Both the position numbers and the translations under genes were made by a program. From Candidatus Zixiibacteriota bacterium (GTDB lineage Bacteria; Zixibacteria; MSB-5A5; GN15; FEB-12): a stretch of 43,371 bases of DNA. Location of the stretch: positions 1 to 43,371 of the forward strand of contig JBFMDV010000014.1 of the NCBI GenBank assembly GCA_040753875.1, in the 5' to 3' direction. Under the pieces are notes generated by a model. The model saw nothing but the letters and a program-made list of their open reading frames with translations, ran no database searches and was not told the DNA's origin. This document shows, in pieces, positions 13,939 through 21,549 of this stretch (its first letter is position 1; the number at the start of each line of letters is the position of its first letter).

Positions 13939-15006
13939 GTGAGTATAGGAAGCATGCCGAGAATTTGCGCCGTACATACAGCCGTACCGCCGAACCGGTT
14001 CGACCAGAAGTCCGCCGAGCAGTTCGCGCGAGAACATTTTTCGCAATTCCTGCCGGACATCGATCGCCTGCTGAAGGTGTTCTCCGGCGCCGGTATCGAA
14101 AGTCGCTACTTTTCCTGCTCCCTGGACTGGTTTCGCACGCCGCATTCGTTTGACGAGAAGAACCACATATACATCGAGTCCGCTACAGCTCTCTCGGCTG
14201 CGGCCGCCAGGGGCGTGCTGGCCTCGGCCGGTATCTCAGCGAGCCAGATCGATTATATCATCTACATCAATACGACCGGACTGGCCACGCCGTCAATCGA
14301 TGCCCGCCTTATCAACCTGCTCGGTATGCGCTCCAACATCCGCCGCACTCCCGTATGGGGACTCGGTTGCGCCGGCGGCGTCGCCGGGCTGTCGCACGCC
14401 TACCATTATCTGCTGGGACATCCGACCGAACGAGTCCTGGTGGTCGCGACCGAACTCTGCGGCCTGACATTCATGCCTGATGATTTCTCCAGGTCCAATT
14501 TAGTCGCCTCAGCGCTGTTTGGTGAAGGGAGCGCCGCAGTTCTGTTGGCCGGCGACCAGGTTGAGCTACCGGGGATTGAGATCCTGGGCACGCAGAGCCG
14601 ATTCTACCCGGACTCGCTCGATGTCATGGGCTGGAATATCGTGTCGCAGGGGATGCAGGTGATATTTGCCCAGCGCATTCCGGATATTGTGGCTGCCAAC
14701 GCCGCCGGCGATCTCGACGGATTTCTCAACAGGCACGGCCTGACGCGAGGAGACATTGCCGCCTGGCTTTTTCATCCTGGCGGCACCAAAGTGATCGAGG
14801 CATATGAAAAGGCGCTGGCCTTCTCCGACGGTGAACTGGCGATATCGCGCTCGGTTCTTCGCGATTACGGCAACATGTCATCGGTGTCAGTCCTGTTCGT
14901 GCTGGAGCGGTATCTTCGGATGAACGGCATTGGCCGGGCGGGCCACGGCCTTCTCAGCTCGCTCGGCCCCGGGTTTTGTTCGGAATCTTTGCTGGTCAAG
15001 CTGTGA
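13939..15006 (+). CDS. Type III polyketide synthase (chalcone synthase-like)
   Basis: The 355-residue thiolase-fold enzyme has the Cys-His-Asn triad of type III PKS/KAS III: Cys144 (WGLGCAGGVAGL), His279 (WLFHPGGTKVIE) and Asn312 (DYGNMSSVSVLFVLE), with SLGPGFCSE near the end where plant and bacterial chalcone synthases carry GFGPG. Bacterial relatives condense long-chain acyl-CoA with malonyl-CoA to alkylpyrones or alkylresorcinols, which enter membranes. The start is GTG 13939 or ATG 13954 (MPRICAVHTAVPPN); neither has a well-spaced ribosome-binding site. The usual partner methyltransferase or hydroxylase is absent nearby. A HisN-like phosphatase follows 36 bp on. Confidence 0.85.
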   Translation: MSIGSMPRICAVHTAVPPNRFDQKSAEQFAREHFSQFLPDIDRLLKVFSGAGIESRYFSCSLDWFRTPHSFDEKNHIYIESATALSAAAARGVLASAGISASQIDYIIYINTTGLATPSIDARLINLLGMRSNIRRTPVWGLGCAGGVAGLSHAYHYLLGHPTERVLVVATELCGLTFMPDDFSRSNLVASALFGEGSAAVLLAGDQVELPGIEILGTQSRFYPDSLDVMGWNIVSQGMQVIFAQRIPDIVAANAAGDLDGFLNRHGLTRGDIAAWLFHPGGTKVIEAYEKALAFSDGELAISRSVLRDYGNMSSVSVLFVLERYLRMNGIGRAGHGLLSSLGPGFCSESLLVKL

Positions 15007-15042
15007 TGGCATGGCTTGACTTCGCTCGGCTCCGGGAGATCG

Positions 15043-15807
15043 ATGTCGAAGTTTCTTGATGTTGCTCTGAAGGCGATTTCCGTCGCCGAGAAGATCACGC
15101 TTTCCTCCTATCACAAACGACCGCGTGCGCGGCTCAAATCAGACAACACGCCAGTAACCGCCGCGGACCGCACAGCGGAGAGGGAGATTGCCGCTATCAT
15201 TCGTGAGGCGTTTCCCGAACACGGCATTCTGGGAGAGGAGTTTGGGCGCAAGGGCGGCAGGTCGGTCGAGTTTATGTGGCTGATCGACCCGATCGACGGC
15301 ACCAAGAACTTTGTCGGTCAAATACCGCTGTGGGGAAATCTGCTCGCCCTTTGGCACGAGGGGGAAATGATTCTCGGCGTTTCCAATATGCCTATGATGG
15401 GGGAACGACTCTGGGCCCACAAGGGGCACGGTGCATTTCTCAATGGCAAACGCGTGCGCGTATCGTCGACGAGCCGACTGGACCAGAGCATGATCAGCTA
15501 TGGTTCGCTCGGCAGTTTCAAGCAGATTGGCATGGAGCCGCGGATAGTGGAGCTCATCCAGACATGCAAACGCCAAAGGGCTTTCGGCGACCTCTGGCCG
15601 TACCACCTGCTGGCGTGCGGCAAACTCGACATCGTGATCGAGGCGGCTATCAAGTCGGTCGATGTCGCACCATTTGTTTGCATTATCCGTGAAGCCGGCG
15701 GCGCAACCTGCGACCTCCAGGGAAACCCGTTCGATTTTGGCATATCATCATTCGTGGCCACCAACGGCAGACTGCACCAGGCGGTCATGCGCCGAATGAG
15801 TTCTTAA
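15043..15807 (+). CDS. Inositol monophosphatase-family phosphatase, HisN-like
   Basis: The 254-residue product shows the metal-dependent IMPase motifs: TPVTAADRTAE, GEEFG, WLIDPIDGTKNF, and the second metal Asp in KSVDVAPFVCIIREAGG. In place of the usual WDxAA the sequence has SVDVAP. The stretch GDLWPYHLLACGKLDIVIEAA resembles the histidinol-phosphatase (HisN) branch more than inositol or FBP phosphatases. I chose ATG 15043, with GGGAG four bases upstream, over an earlier non-ATG start at 15016. It follows the polyketide synthase in the same direction, and no his genes are in the window. The substrate is therefore open. Confidence 0.83.
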   Translation: MSKFLDVALKAISVAEKITLSSYHKRPRARLKSDNTPVTAADRTAEREIAAIIREAFPEHGILGEEFGRKGGRSVEFMWLIDPIDGTKNFVGQIPLWGNLLALWHEGEMILGVSNMPMMGERLWAHKGHGAFLNGKRVRVSSTSRLDQSMISYGSLGSFKQIGMEPRIVELIQTCKRQRAFGDLWPYHLLACGKLDIVIEAAIKSVDVAPFVCIIREAGGATCDLQGNPFDFGISSFVATNGRLHQAVMRRMSS

Positions 15808-15843
15808 CCGGTGATTGTACCACTGAGATATGAATCCGAGTTG

Positions 15844-16983
15844 TCAGCGTCGGATTGAATCGGAAGCCGGTTCCTGAGACGTGACGGTAGCTGGAGCGGA
15901 TTTGGTGGGTCGAAGGAAGATCGTTTGTTTGGCGGAGCCGCGCGCAATCTGAAGCAGTGCACCTGATGATTCAAAGTCCTTGAGGATCTCCTCGATCAAT
16001 TCGCGCTGCGACGCCACCCGCCGGCCATTGACCTGATTGATGATATCGCCCTGTCGCAGGCCGCACAGATACGCCAATCGTGTTTCATCGATCTTCTCAA
16101 CAATCAATCGGTTGCTGCTGTTCATCCGCGCTGCGAAACCGAATTCCCCCTTGAGCGGGACCCCCTCGATGAATTGCCGCCGCGGCTTGCGTTCGAGCGA
16201 CGGTTCCTCCGGTAAAGCAGTGGCCAGTACGAGTTCTGAGGTCGCGGGTTCATCGGCCAGCCAGCGCGCCAGCGGATGGTCCGGTTTCAATATCCAATTG
16301 GTCTTAAAATATTGCTCAAACAGTGGTCGAGCCGCGAATTGCCGCCGCCAGAATATGGACTCATATGCAGCGCTGGTCGAATCGGATCCCAGCAGTTCCT
16401 GACCGGCGGCCAGCGCCAGAAGCATCGCCAGTTGCTGCCGTCGAAACGGCGTGGGATCCATGAGGGGATGATTCGCCACGAAGAAGAAGCCCGAGGCATC
16501 AGGGCGGGTCGCCTGCGCCAGCATCCGTTCGGACAGATGGAAAATCAGGTTAAATGTCGACACCGCACCGACAGGCACAGCCTCGATTAACGACCCCTGG
16601 CGGACACCGCCGATCGGCAGAAGCAGCGGCTCAGCCGAGCCTGAGGTCGGGAAATATCTCAGGAGATACATGTCGAACCCGGTCTCCCGCCACTGCAGCC
16701 CGGACAGTCTGGCCAGCAGAACCAGGGCGGAGTCCCCGAAGTTGTTCCAGAAAGCGGACAACTCACTGCTATTGGCGGCAACCCAGGCCATGTCTCCGGC
16801 GGCCGATCCGTTCGCATATACCTCGGGATACAATTCCGCCTGCAGAGACACCGCCCGGTCATTGATATGGACCTCCGGTATAAACATGGATCGGTCCTGT
16901 CGGAGAGAGTCCGGTTCCTCGGCATACGCAATCGCCGACAGCACCAGTGATACGATGACGATCATTGTTCGCAATCTTGGCAT
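15844..16983 (-). CDS. Secreted PDZ-domain protein
   Basis: The 379-residue product starts with a signal peptide (MIVIVSLVLSAIAYA), then about 230 residues of no recognised family (RSMFIPEVHINDRAV, AFWNNFGDSALVLLARL, FNLIFHLSERML). A C-terminal PDZ domain follows, residues about 265-350: KGEFGFAARM...DETRLAYLCGLRQGDIINQVNGRRVASQRELIEEI. No protease motif (HEXXH, GDSGG or similar) was found, so it is more likely a binding or scaffold protein than a peptidase. ATG 16983 is preferred over the much longer frame because it gives a clean signal peptide. A membrane protein gene lies 44 bp upstream on the same strand. Confidence 0.7.
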   Translation of the reverse strand: MPRLRTMIVIVSLVLSAIAYAEEPDSLRQDRSMFIPEVHINDRAVSLQAELYPEVYANGSAAGDMAWVAANSSELSAFWNNFGDSALVLLARLSGLQWRETGFDMYLLRYFPTSGSAEPLLLPIGGVRQGSLIEAVPVGAVSTFNLIFHLSERMLAQATRPDASGFFFVANHPLMDPTPFRRQQLAMLLALAAGQELLGSDSTSAAYESIFWRRQFAARPLFEQYFKTNWILKPDHPLARWLADEPATSELVLATALPEEPSLERKPRRQFIEGVPLKGEFGFAARMNSSNRLIVEKIDETRLAYLCGLRQGDIINQVNGRRVASQRELIEEILKDFESSGALLQIARGSAKQTIFLRPTKSAPATVTSQEPASDSIRR

Positions 16984-17027
16984 GGGGGCAAATAACAGCG
17001 ACCCCAACCGGTCGGCAAGGCAATATC

Positions 17028-17900
17028 TCATACGGTCACGCCGTGGGATGGCGCGGTTGCCGGGGGCGTCGCCGGGGAACCGAGGAGTTCGAAATAAAAC
17101 AGTGTATACATGGCGCTGGTGAAGGCTCCAGAGATCCCTTCGACCAGAATCGCCACCAGCAGAACGGCTGGAATACCGAATGCAAGCGCCAGGATAAGTC
17201 CGGCGGTCGAAGTCAGTGCCATCACCACGAACGGGACCGCCACCAGCGCCGCCAGCATCATGAACACCATGCCAAATCCAAGCGAGATACACAGGTACAT
17301 GAGGGTAAGAATGACGTTTTGCCCGAGATGGCGGCGGAACAGCATCCAGGCTTCATCGATGGCGTCCCCAACCACACTATCGCGCACCACCACCACCCGC
17401 TCCGCCAGTTGATAGACGGCGGCCACGACGAAAATCCCTGCTATCGCCACGGGCACCAGAATGAACAGCGATATGACTCCAAGGACGGTACTCACGAGAA
17501 ACAAAAGTATGGCCGGGACGGCGCACACTGCAACCACCACCAGAATCGACATGAAGGCCAGCAGACCAAGCCCTACCATACGCCAGAAGAAATGGAAGCC
17601 ATTCGAAAACGACTCCCCCAGGCGGTAGCTGCCGCCACGGGTGATGCGGTTGACCGCGTCGATAAGGCTGCCTGAGGTCAGGAAATAAAGGATAAGACTT
17701 ATCGTGGCAAGTGTCGTGGCGACCACGAAAAGTGTCAGGATGACGGCGTCAGAGGCGCCGAGTTGACTGAGCGTGCGGGTATCATCCTGCCAGCTCATGC
17801 TGAACGGCACCCCGCCGGAAACAAAAATGCCCAGAACCCAGAGGCTCTTGAAACGCCATGCCAGATTCCACGAATGATTCAGAAGCCTGCCATAATCCAT
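17028..17900 (-). CDS. Multi-span membrane protein of unknown function
   Basis: The 290-residue product begins MDYGRLLNHSWNLAWRFKSLWVLGIFVSG and has about six long hydrophobic spans. They come in a repeated order of membrane pair, amphipathic helix (RLGESFSNGFHFFWRM; AIDEAWMLFRRHLGQN), membrane pair. The pattern resembles integral membrane DUFs of the DUF4013 or glycerophosphodiester phosphodiesterase membrane-domain type, but I cannot assign one firmly. GGAGG lies six bases ahead of ATG 17900; ATG 17903 is adjacent. It precedes the PDZ protein gene on the same strand and may share its transcript. Confidence 0.7.
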   Translation of the reverse strand: MDYGRLLNHSWNLAWRFKSLWVLGIFVSGGVPFSMSWQDDTRTLSQLGASDAVILTLFVVATTLATISLILYFLTSGSLIDAVNRITRGGSYRLGESFSNGFHFFWRMVGLGLLAFMSILVVVAVCAVPAILLFLVSTVLGVISLFILVPVAIAGIFVVAAVYQLAERVVVVRDSVVGDAIDEAWMLFRRHLGQNVILTLMYLCISLGFGMVFMMLAALVAVPFVVMALTSTAGLILALAFGIPAVLLVAILVEGISGAFTSAMYTLFYFELLGSPATPPATAPSHGVTV

Positions 17901-18032
17901 CATACACCTCCCGGATGTGAGCGGACGGCGATTCGCTCGGCCAATATACACGCCCGTTAAAACCGGGCGCAAACTCAAACTGGCAACCAGAGTTTGCTTG
18001 CCAACGACACTGGACAGTCGTTTCTTGCCGCC

Positions 18033-18407
18033 ATGCCACCCCTGCCCCTGATCCATCGTCATCCCACCTGTCTGCTGGCGCTGGTGCTCGCGGTGATGCT
18101 CACAGGATGCGGACAGAACGAGAACAGAGCCGGCTCGCCACCGGAAGCATCCGCGGACAGTGTCGTGATCGAGCTGGCGGGGCGCGACTCGGTCTCGGTA
18201 TTTGATCTGCTGCGCTCTTCACATGAACTCGAATTCAAATCCACGGCCATGGGAATGTTCGTCCGGTCGATCGATTCGGTTGCCAACAGCTCGGCCGCGT
18301 ACTGGGTGTACTCGGTGAACGACACGATGCCCAAGATCGCCAGCGACAAGATGCTTACGCGTACGGGCGACCGCGTCAGATGGCACCTGCGCAAGACGAA
18401 GCAATAG
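18033..18407 (+). CDS. DUF4430-type lipoprotein
   Basis: The 124-residue product has a lipoprotein signal (LALVLAVMLTGC) and a DUF4430-like domain: SVFDLLRSSHELEFKST, then SAAYWVYSVNDTMPKIASDKMLTRTGDRVRWHL. This fold is also found at the end of transcobalamin and intrinsic factor, and in bacteria is often on surface proteins. ATG 18033 is preferred over TTG 17994 because it starts the signal peptide. The gene is divergent from the membrane protein at 17028-17900 and is followed at once by a dispersed repeat. Ligand unknown. Confidence 0.72.
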   Translation: MPPLPLIHRHPTCLLALVLAVMLTGCGQNENRAGSPPEASADSVVIELAGRDSVSVFDLLRSSHELEFKSTAMGMFVRSIDSVANSSAAYWVYSVNDTMPKIASDKMLTRTGDRVRWHLRKTKQ

Positions 18408-18426
18408 TGTGACGAGCAGGTCGATT

Positions 18427-18474
18427 GAGTCAGGTCACACGCTCCGAAGCCTCGCGAAGCGGACCTGGAGCAAC
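18427..18474. repeat. Dispersed palindromic repeat, copy B
   Basis: Left arm GAGTCAGGTC (18427-18436) and right arm GACCTGGAGC (18462-18471), 25 nt apart, then AAC. It is the most degenerate copy: seven of ten arm pairs hold and the spacer is three bases shorter. It lies just after the DUF4430 gene. Confidence 0.65.
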
Positions 18475-18597
18475 GAGAAAATGACCGCATGCGGGGGGGG
18501 CCACACAAGCGTGACGCGCTGAGCGGATTTAGAGCGCGCCTGTGACGGCCTGCGCCGACAGGCTGCAATCCGCACTTTCTTTTTGTCCGTCCCCTCG

Positions 18598-18603
18598 TAT
18601 ATT
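18598..18603 (+). promoter_or_regulatory. -10 box next to kdsA start
   Basis: TATATT at 18598-18603 lies seven bases before the kdsA ATG, as at rqcH. The -35 is poor (T-rich), so this is a weak call. If right, the kds transcript is leaderless. Confidence 0.35.
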
Positions 18604-18610
18604 TCGCGAC

Positions 18611-19408
18611 ATGACAAGCAATGTTTTCAGTCGGATCGAAAATGGCGAGCTGTTCCTGATCGCCGGACCCTGCGTGGTCGAATCGGAGCAGCTCTGTCTG
18701 ACTGTTGCCGAACGGCTCGCCGAACTTGCCAACCGACACAAGCTCCCCTATATCTTCAAGTCTTCGTACAAGAAAGCCAACCGCCTCTCAGCGTCATCGT
18801 TCACCGGACCGGGAGTTGATGAAGGCTTGTCGGTGTTGGCCAAGGTGAAGGCGAGCCTGGGACTTCCGATCCTGACAGACATTCACGAAACCACCGAAAT
18901 ACTCGCAGCCTCCGATGTGGCGGACGTTCTCCAGATCCCGGCGTTCCTGTGTCGGCAAACTGACCTGGTCGTGGCAGCGGGGAAAACCGGGAGATGGGTG
19001 AATATCAAGAAAGGGCAGTTTCTCGCGCCAGAAGATATGGCGTTGATCGCCGCCAAGACCGGTACAAAAAAGACCATGCTCACCGAGCGGGGAACGACCT
19101 TCGGCTATCGAAACCTGGTAGTGGACTTTCGCTCACTCGTCATCATGCGTCAGACCGGGCTCCCCGTCGTGTTCGATGTCACTCACTCGCTCCAGATACC
19201 GGGTGGCGGCGGCACTGTCTCCGGCGGACAGCCGCAGTACTCGATCCCGCTGGCCAAGGCGGCCGTAGCAGTAGGAGTCAATGGACTGTTTATCGAGACT
19301 CATCCCGACCCCCGGAGCGCGCTCTCCGATGCCGGCGCAATGGTGCCGCTGGATGAAATGCCAAAACTGATTGAGGCGTGCCTGCGTGTTCGCGACGCGG
19401 TACAATAG
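18611..19408 (+). CDS. kdsA: 3-deoxy-8-phosphooctulonate synthase
   Basis: The 265-residue product joins arabinose-5-phosphate and PEP into KDO-8-phosphate, the first committed step to the lipopolysaccharide core sugar KDO. Motifs are AGPCVVES, FKSSYKKANR, GPGVDEGL, TDIHE, IPAFLCRQTDL, GTTFGYRNLVVDFRSL and GLFIETHPDP. Cys21 in AGPC, with the later His (DVTHS), Glu (FIETH) and Asp (LSDAG), are the four metal ligands of the metal-dependent class (Aquifex type), where E. coli has Asn instead of Cys. ATG 18611 begins a family-like N-terminus. kdsC follows after 3 bp. Confidence 0.95.
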   Translation: MTSNVFSRIENGELFLIAGPCVVESEQLCLTVAERLAELANRHKLPYIFKSSYKKANRLSASSFTGPGVDEGLSVLAKVKASLGLPILTDIHETTEILAASDVADVLQIPAFLCRQTDLVVAAGKTGRWVNIKKGQFLAPEDMALIAAKTGTKKTMLTERGTTFGYRNLVVDFRSLVIMRQTGLPVVFDVTHSLQIPGGGGTVSGGQPQYSIPLAKAAVAVGVNGLFIETHPDPRSALSDAGAMVPLDEMPKLIEACLRVRDAVQ

Positions 19409-19411
19409 ACT

Positions 19412-19942
19412 ATGACCAAACTGACTCGCGAACAATTCAAAGAGCGGCTGAAAGCGATCAAACTGATGGCGCTGGATGTCGACGGCGTCTTGACCGACAA
19501 CGCGCTGTTGTTCGGCCCCGATGGCTTTGAAATGAAGCGGTTCAATATAGCCGACGGTTTCTATATGAAACTGGCCATGCGGGCCGGGCTGGAGATCGCG
19601 ATCGTCTCGGGCCGCTACTCCCCGGCCACCGACACCCGCATGAAAGAGCTGGGAGTAAAGCGCGTCATGCAGGGGAACCCGGACAAGGTCGCCATGCTGA
19701 AACCTTCGCTCGATGAGTTGGGCATAACGATGTCCGATGTCGCGTCGGTCGGCGACGAGATCCTCGACCTGGCGCTGGCTCGGAAGGTGGGTCTACCGAT
19801 CGCGGTCAACAACGCCGCCAAGGAACTGAGGGAGATCGCACTGTATGTGACAAACACGATCGGCGGCGCCGGCGCGGTTCGCGAGATTCTCGAATGCTGG
19901 TTTGAAGCTGTCGACAAAAATCCGGAACAGTATATTTATTAA
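19412..19942 (+). CDS. kdsC: KDO-8-phosphate phosphatase (HAD family)
   Basis: This 176-residue HAD-like enzyme without a cap domain (C0 type) has nucleophile and acid Asp22/Asp24 in MALDVDGVLTD, IVSGR as motif II and VGDEILDLAL as motif IV, typical of KdsC/YrbI. The Lys of motif III lies in NPDKVAML. It releases phosphate from KDO-8-P. Only 3 bp separate it from both kdsA and kdsD, so the three form one operon that leads from ribulose-5-P to KDO. Confidence 0.93.
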   Translation: MTKLTREQFKERLKAIKLMALDVDGVLTDNALLFGPDGFEMKRFNIADGFYMKLAMRAGLEIAIVSGRYSPATDTRMKELGVKRVMQGNPDKVAMLKPSLDELGITMSDVASVGDEILDLALARKVGLPIAVNNAAKELREIALYVTNTIGGAGAVREILECWFEAVDKNPEQYIY

Positions 19943-19945
19943 GCT

Positions 19946-20908
19946 ATGGACCTTCGGGAATACGCCAAAGAAGTGATCCGTACGGAGGCGCTCGCAGTCG
20001 CCCAGATGGCTGACCGTATCGACGAACATTTCAACGAGGCGGTCGAACTCATCCTGGATTGCAAAGGGCGTGTGATCGTTTCCGGTATGGGGAAATCCGG
20101 GTTGATCGGCAAGAAGATCGCCGCCACTTTCAATTCGACCGGCATCTCTTCGTTCTTCCTGCATCCAGCCGAAGCGTTGCATGGGGACCTTGGCCTGATC
20201 CGACCAGAGGATATCCTGATGCTGATCTCCAAGTCCGGACATCTGGAGGAGATGGACACGATCATCGCCGCAGCCAAACGGCTCAGTATCAAAATCATTG
20301 TTTTGGGCGGCACGGTCGGCTCGCCGCTGTATCATAAGGCGGACCTTTTTCTCGACTGTTCGGTGGCCGCCGAAGCCTGCCCCAACAATCTGGTGCCGAC
20401 ATCGTCATCAACCGCCGCACTGGTCATGGGGGATGCACTGGCGGTGGCACTCTTGAAAGCGCGCAATTTCTCGCCCGAGGATTTCGCCGCCTATCACCCG
20501 GCCGGCTTCATCGGACGGCGACTTCTCAAACATGTTTCCGAGCTTCACCATGCCGGCGAAGCCATTCCTCTAATCAAGCCGGAGGCACCGTTCTCCGAGA
20601 TGATCCTTGAAATGACCGGCAAGCGGCTGGGGTGTGTGCTAATAACCGACAGTTCCGGCAAACCGACCGGCATTTTTACCGACGGCGACCTGAGGCGTCT
20701 GATTGAAAAGGGTGCCAATTTTGCAAAGCTCAAGGCCGGCGATGTGATGATTCCAAAACCGAAGGTTATTTCGCAGGACGCCATCCTCGATGCTGCTCTC
20801 GCCGTGATGGAGAAGCACGCAATCACGCAACTGGCGACGGTTGATTCCGACGGCCGCCTGGCCGGTGTGATACACCTGCACGATATTCTCAAGTCGAAGC
20901 TGGTGTAG
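19946..20908 (+). CDS. kdsD: Arabinose-5-phosphate isomerase
   Basis: The 320-residue product has an N-terminal SIS domain (GRVIVSGMGKSGLIGKKIAATFNSTG, LHPAEALHGDLG, ISKSG, then LVPTSSSTAALVMGDALAVAL) and two CBS domains (residues about 205-320: GCVLITDSSGKPTGIFTDGDLRR; ITQLATVDSDGRLAGVIHLHDIL). This is the KdsD/KpsF/GutQ layout, which turns ribulose-5-P into arabinose-5-P. Its place behind kdsA-kdsC argues for the KDO role. A CCCCA-CAGCT-TGGGG hairpin 33 bp after the stop may end the transcript, though no T-run follows. Confidence 0.93.
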   Translation: MDLREYAKEVIRTEALAVAQMADRIDEHFNEAVELILDCKGRVIVSGMGKSGLIGKKIAATFNSTGISSFFLHPAEALHGDLGLIRPEDILMLISKSGHLEEMDTIIAAAKRLSIKIIVLGGTVGSPLYHKADLFLDCSVAAEACPNNLVPTSSSTAALVMGDALAVALLKARNFSPEDFAAYHPAGFIGRRLLKHVSELHHAGEAIPLIKPEAPFSEMILEMTGKRLGCVLITDSSGKPTGIFTDGDLRRLIEKGANFAKLKAGDVMIPKPKVISQDAILDAALAVMEKHAITQLATVDSDGRLAGVIHLHDILKSKLV

Positions 20909-20940
20909 ACCGGCATCTCTCCGACAACCCTGCCCGGGTA

Positions 20941-21121
20941 CCCCACAGCTTGGGGCTTGTTGAAAGACTATGCTGTTCCGAAGTCAGTAGCAATCGTTCG
21001 TTGTGGCGGGTCTTGCGGCCGCAAGTTATATCATCGCCGCACTTTGACTTTGCTCAGTGCGACGATGACGGTGTATGCTGGCGTTGAAGCACGGCCGTGT
21101 GACCCGCCACTTTTTCAACAG
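20941..21121. repeat. Nested palindromic element, MITE-like
   Basis: Three nested inverted repeats lie between kdsD and the radical SAM gene. The outer is TGTTGAAA near 20959-20966 with TTTCAACA ending at 21120. The middle is GTGGCGGGTC (21003-21012) with GACCCGCCAC (21101-21110), perfect. The inner is the stem 21031-21043 with 21056-21068, 12 of 13 pairs. On the right the outer and middle arms touch; on the left about 36 nt come between. No protein is encoded. Confidence 0.55.
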
Positions 21122-21549
21122 TCCCCTTGCTGTTGGTCCGCGACATTCCGATGTTGTGTCGGGCCCGGCAGCTGCTGAATGTGGAAATTGTAGGTCGGCG
21201 TTTTGAGCGGTCGACAAGACATGAATCGTCAAGCGTAGCGTGAAGAACATGGGTACAACACAGCGGCTCCAACAAGAACAAAGCGAGAAACCCGACACCC
21301 ACTAGGGCTCCAACAGGAATGTCGGGTTCCATGCTGGAGCGGTAATGAGATTGCTGGTCGGAAGCGCGGCACGATTCACGTTACATTCTGGAGTGCTGAT
21401 CCTGCCGACCGCATGAAACCGCGACCTACGGCTCAAGCACATGGTCGCTTGTTCCACGGCTTCGCTGTCGCACGCTTCCCCCCTTGCGCCTCGCCTGACC
21501 AGACCCTATCTTGTCGATGATTCATTGTAACCGTAGCACATAGTTTCAC
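21122..21549. other. Non-coding stretch with a hairpin
   Basis: No coding frame was found. AACCCGACA (21289-21297) and TGTCGGGTT (21320-21328) form a perfect 9-bp inverted repeat, and GGCTCCAACA occurs twice nearby (near 21265 and 21306). The promoter of the radical SAM gene should lie in the last 100 bases, but no clear boxes are seen. Confidence 0.4.

Noticed and set aside
13263-14060. Upstream extension of the rqcH frame by about 266 codons
   Set aside because: The extension runs antisense to the DinB-like and polyketide synthase genes, both with clear motifs. The NFACT N-terminus begins at ATG 13262.
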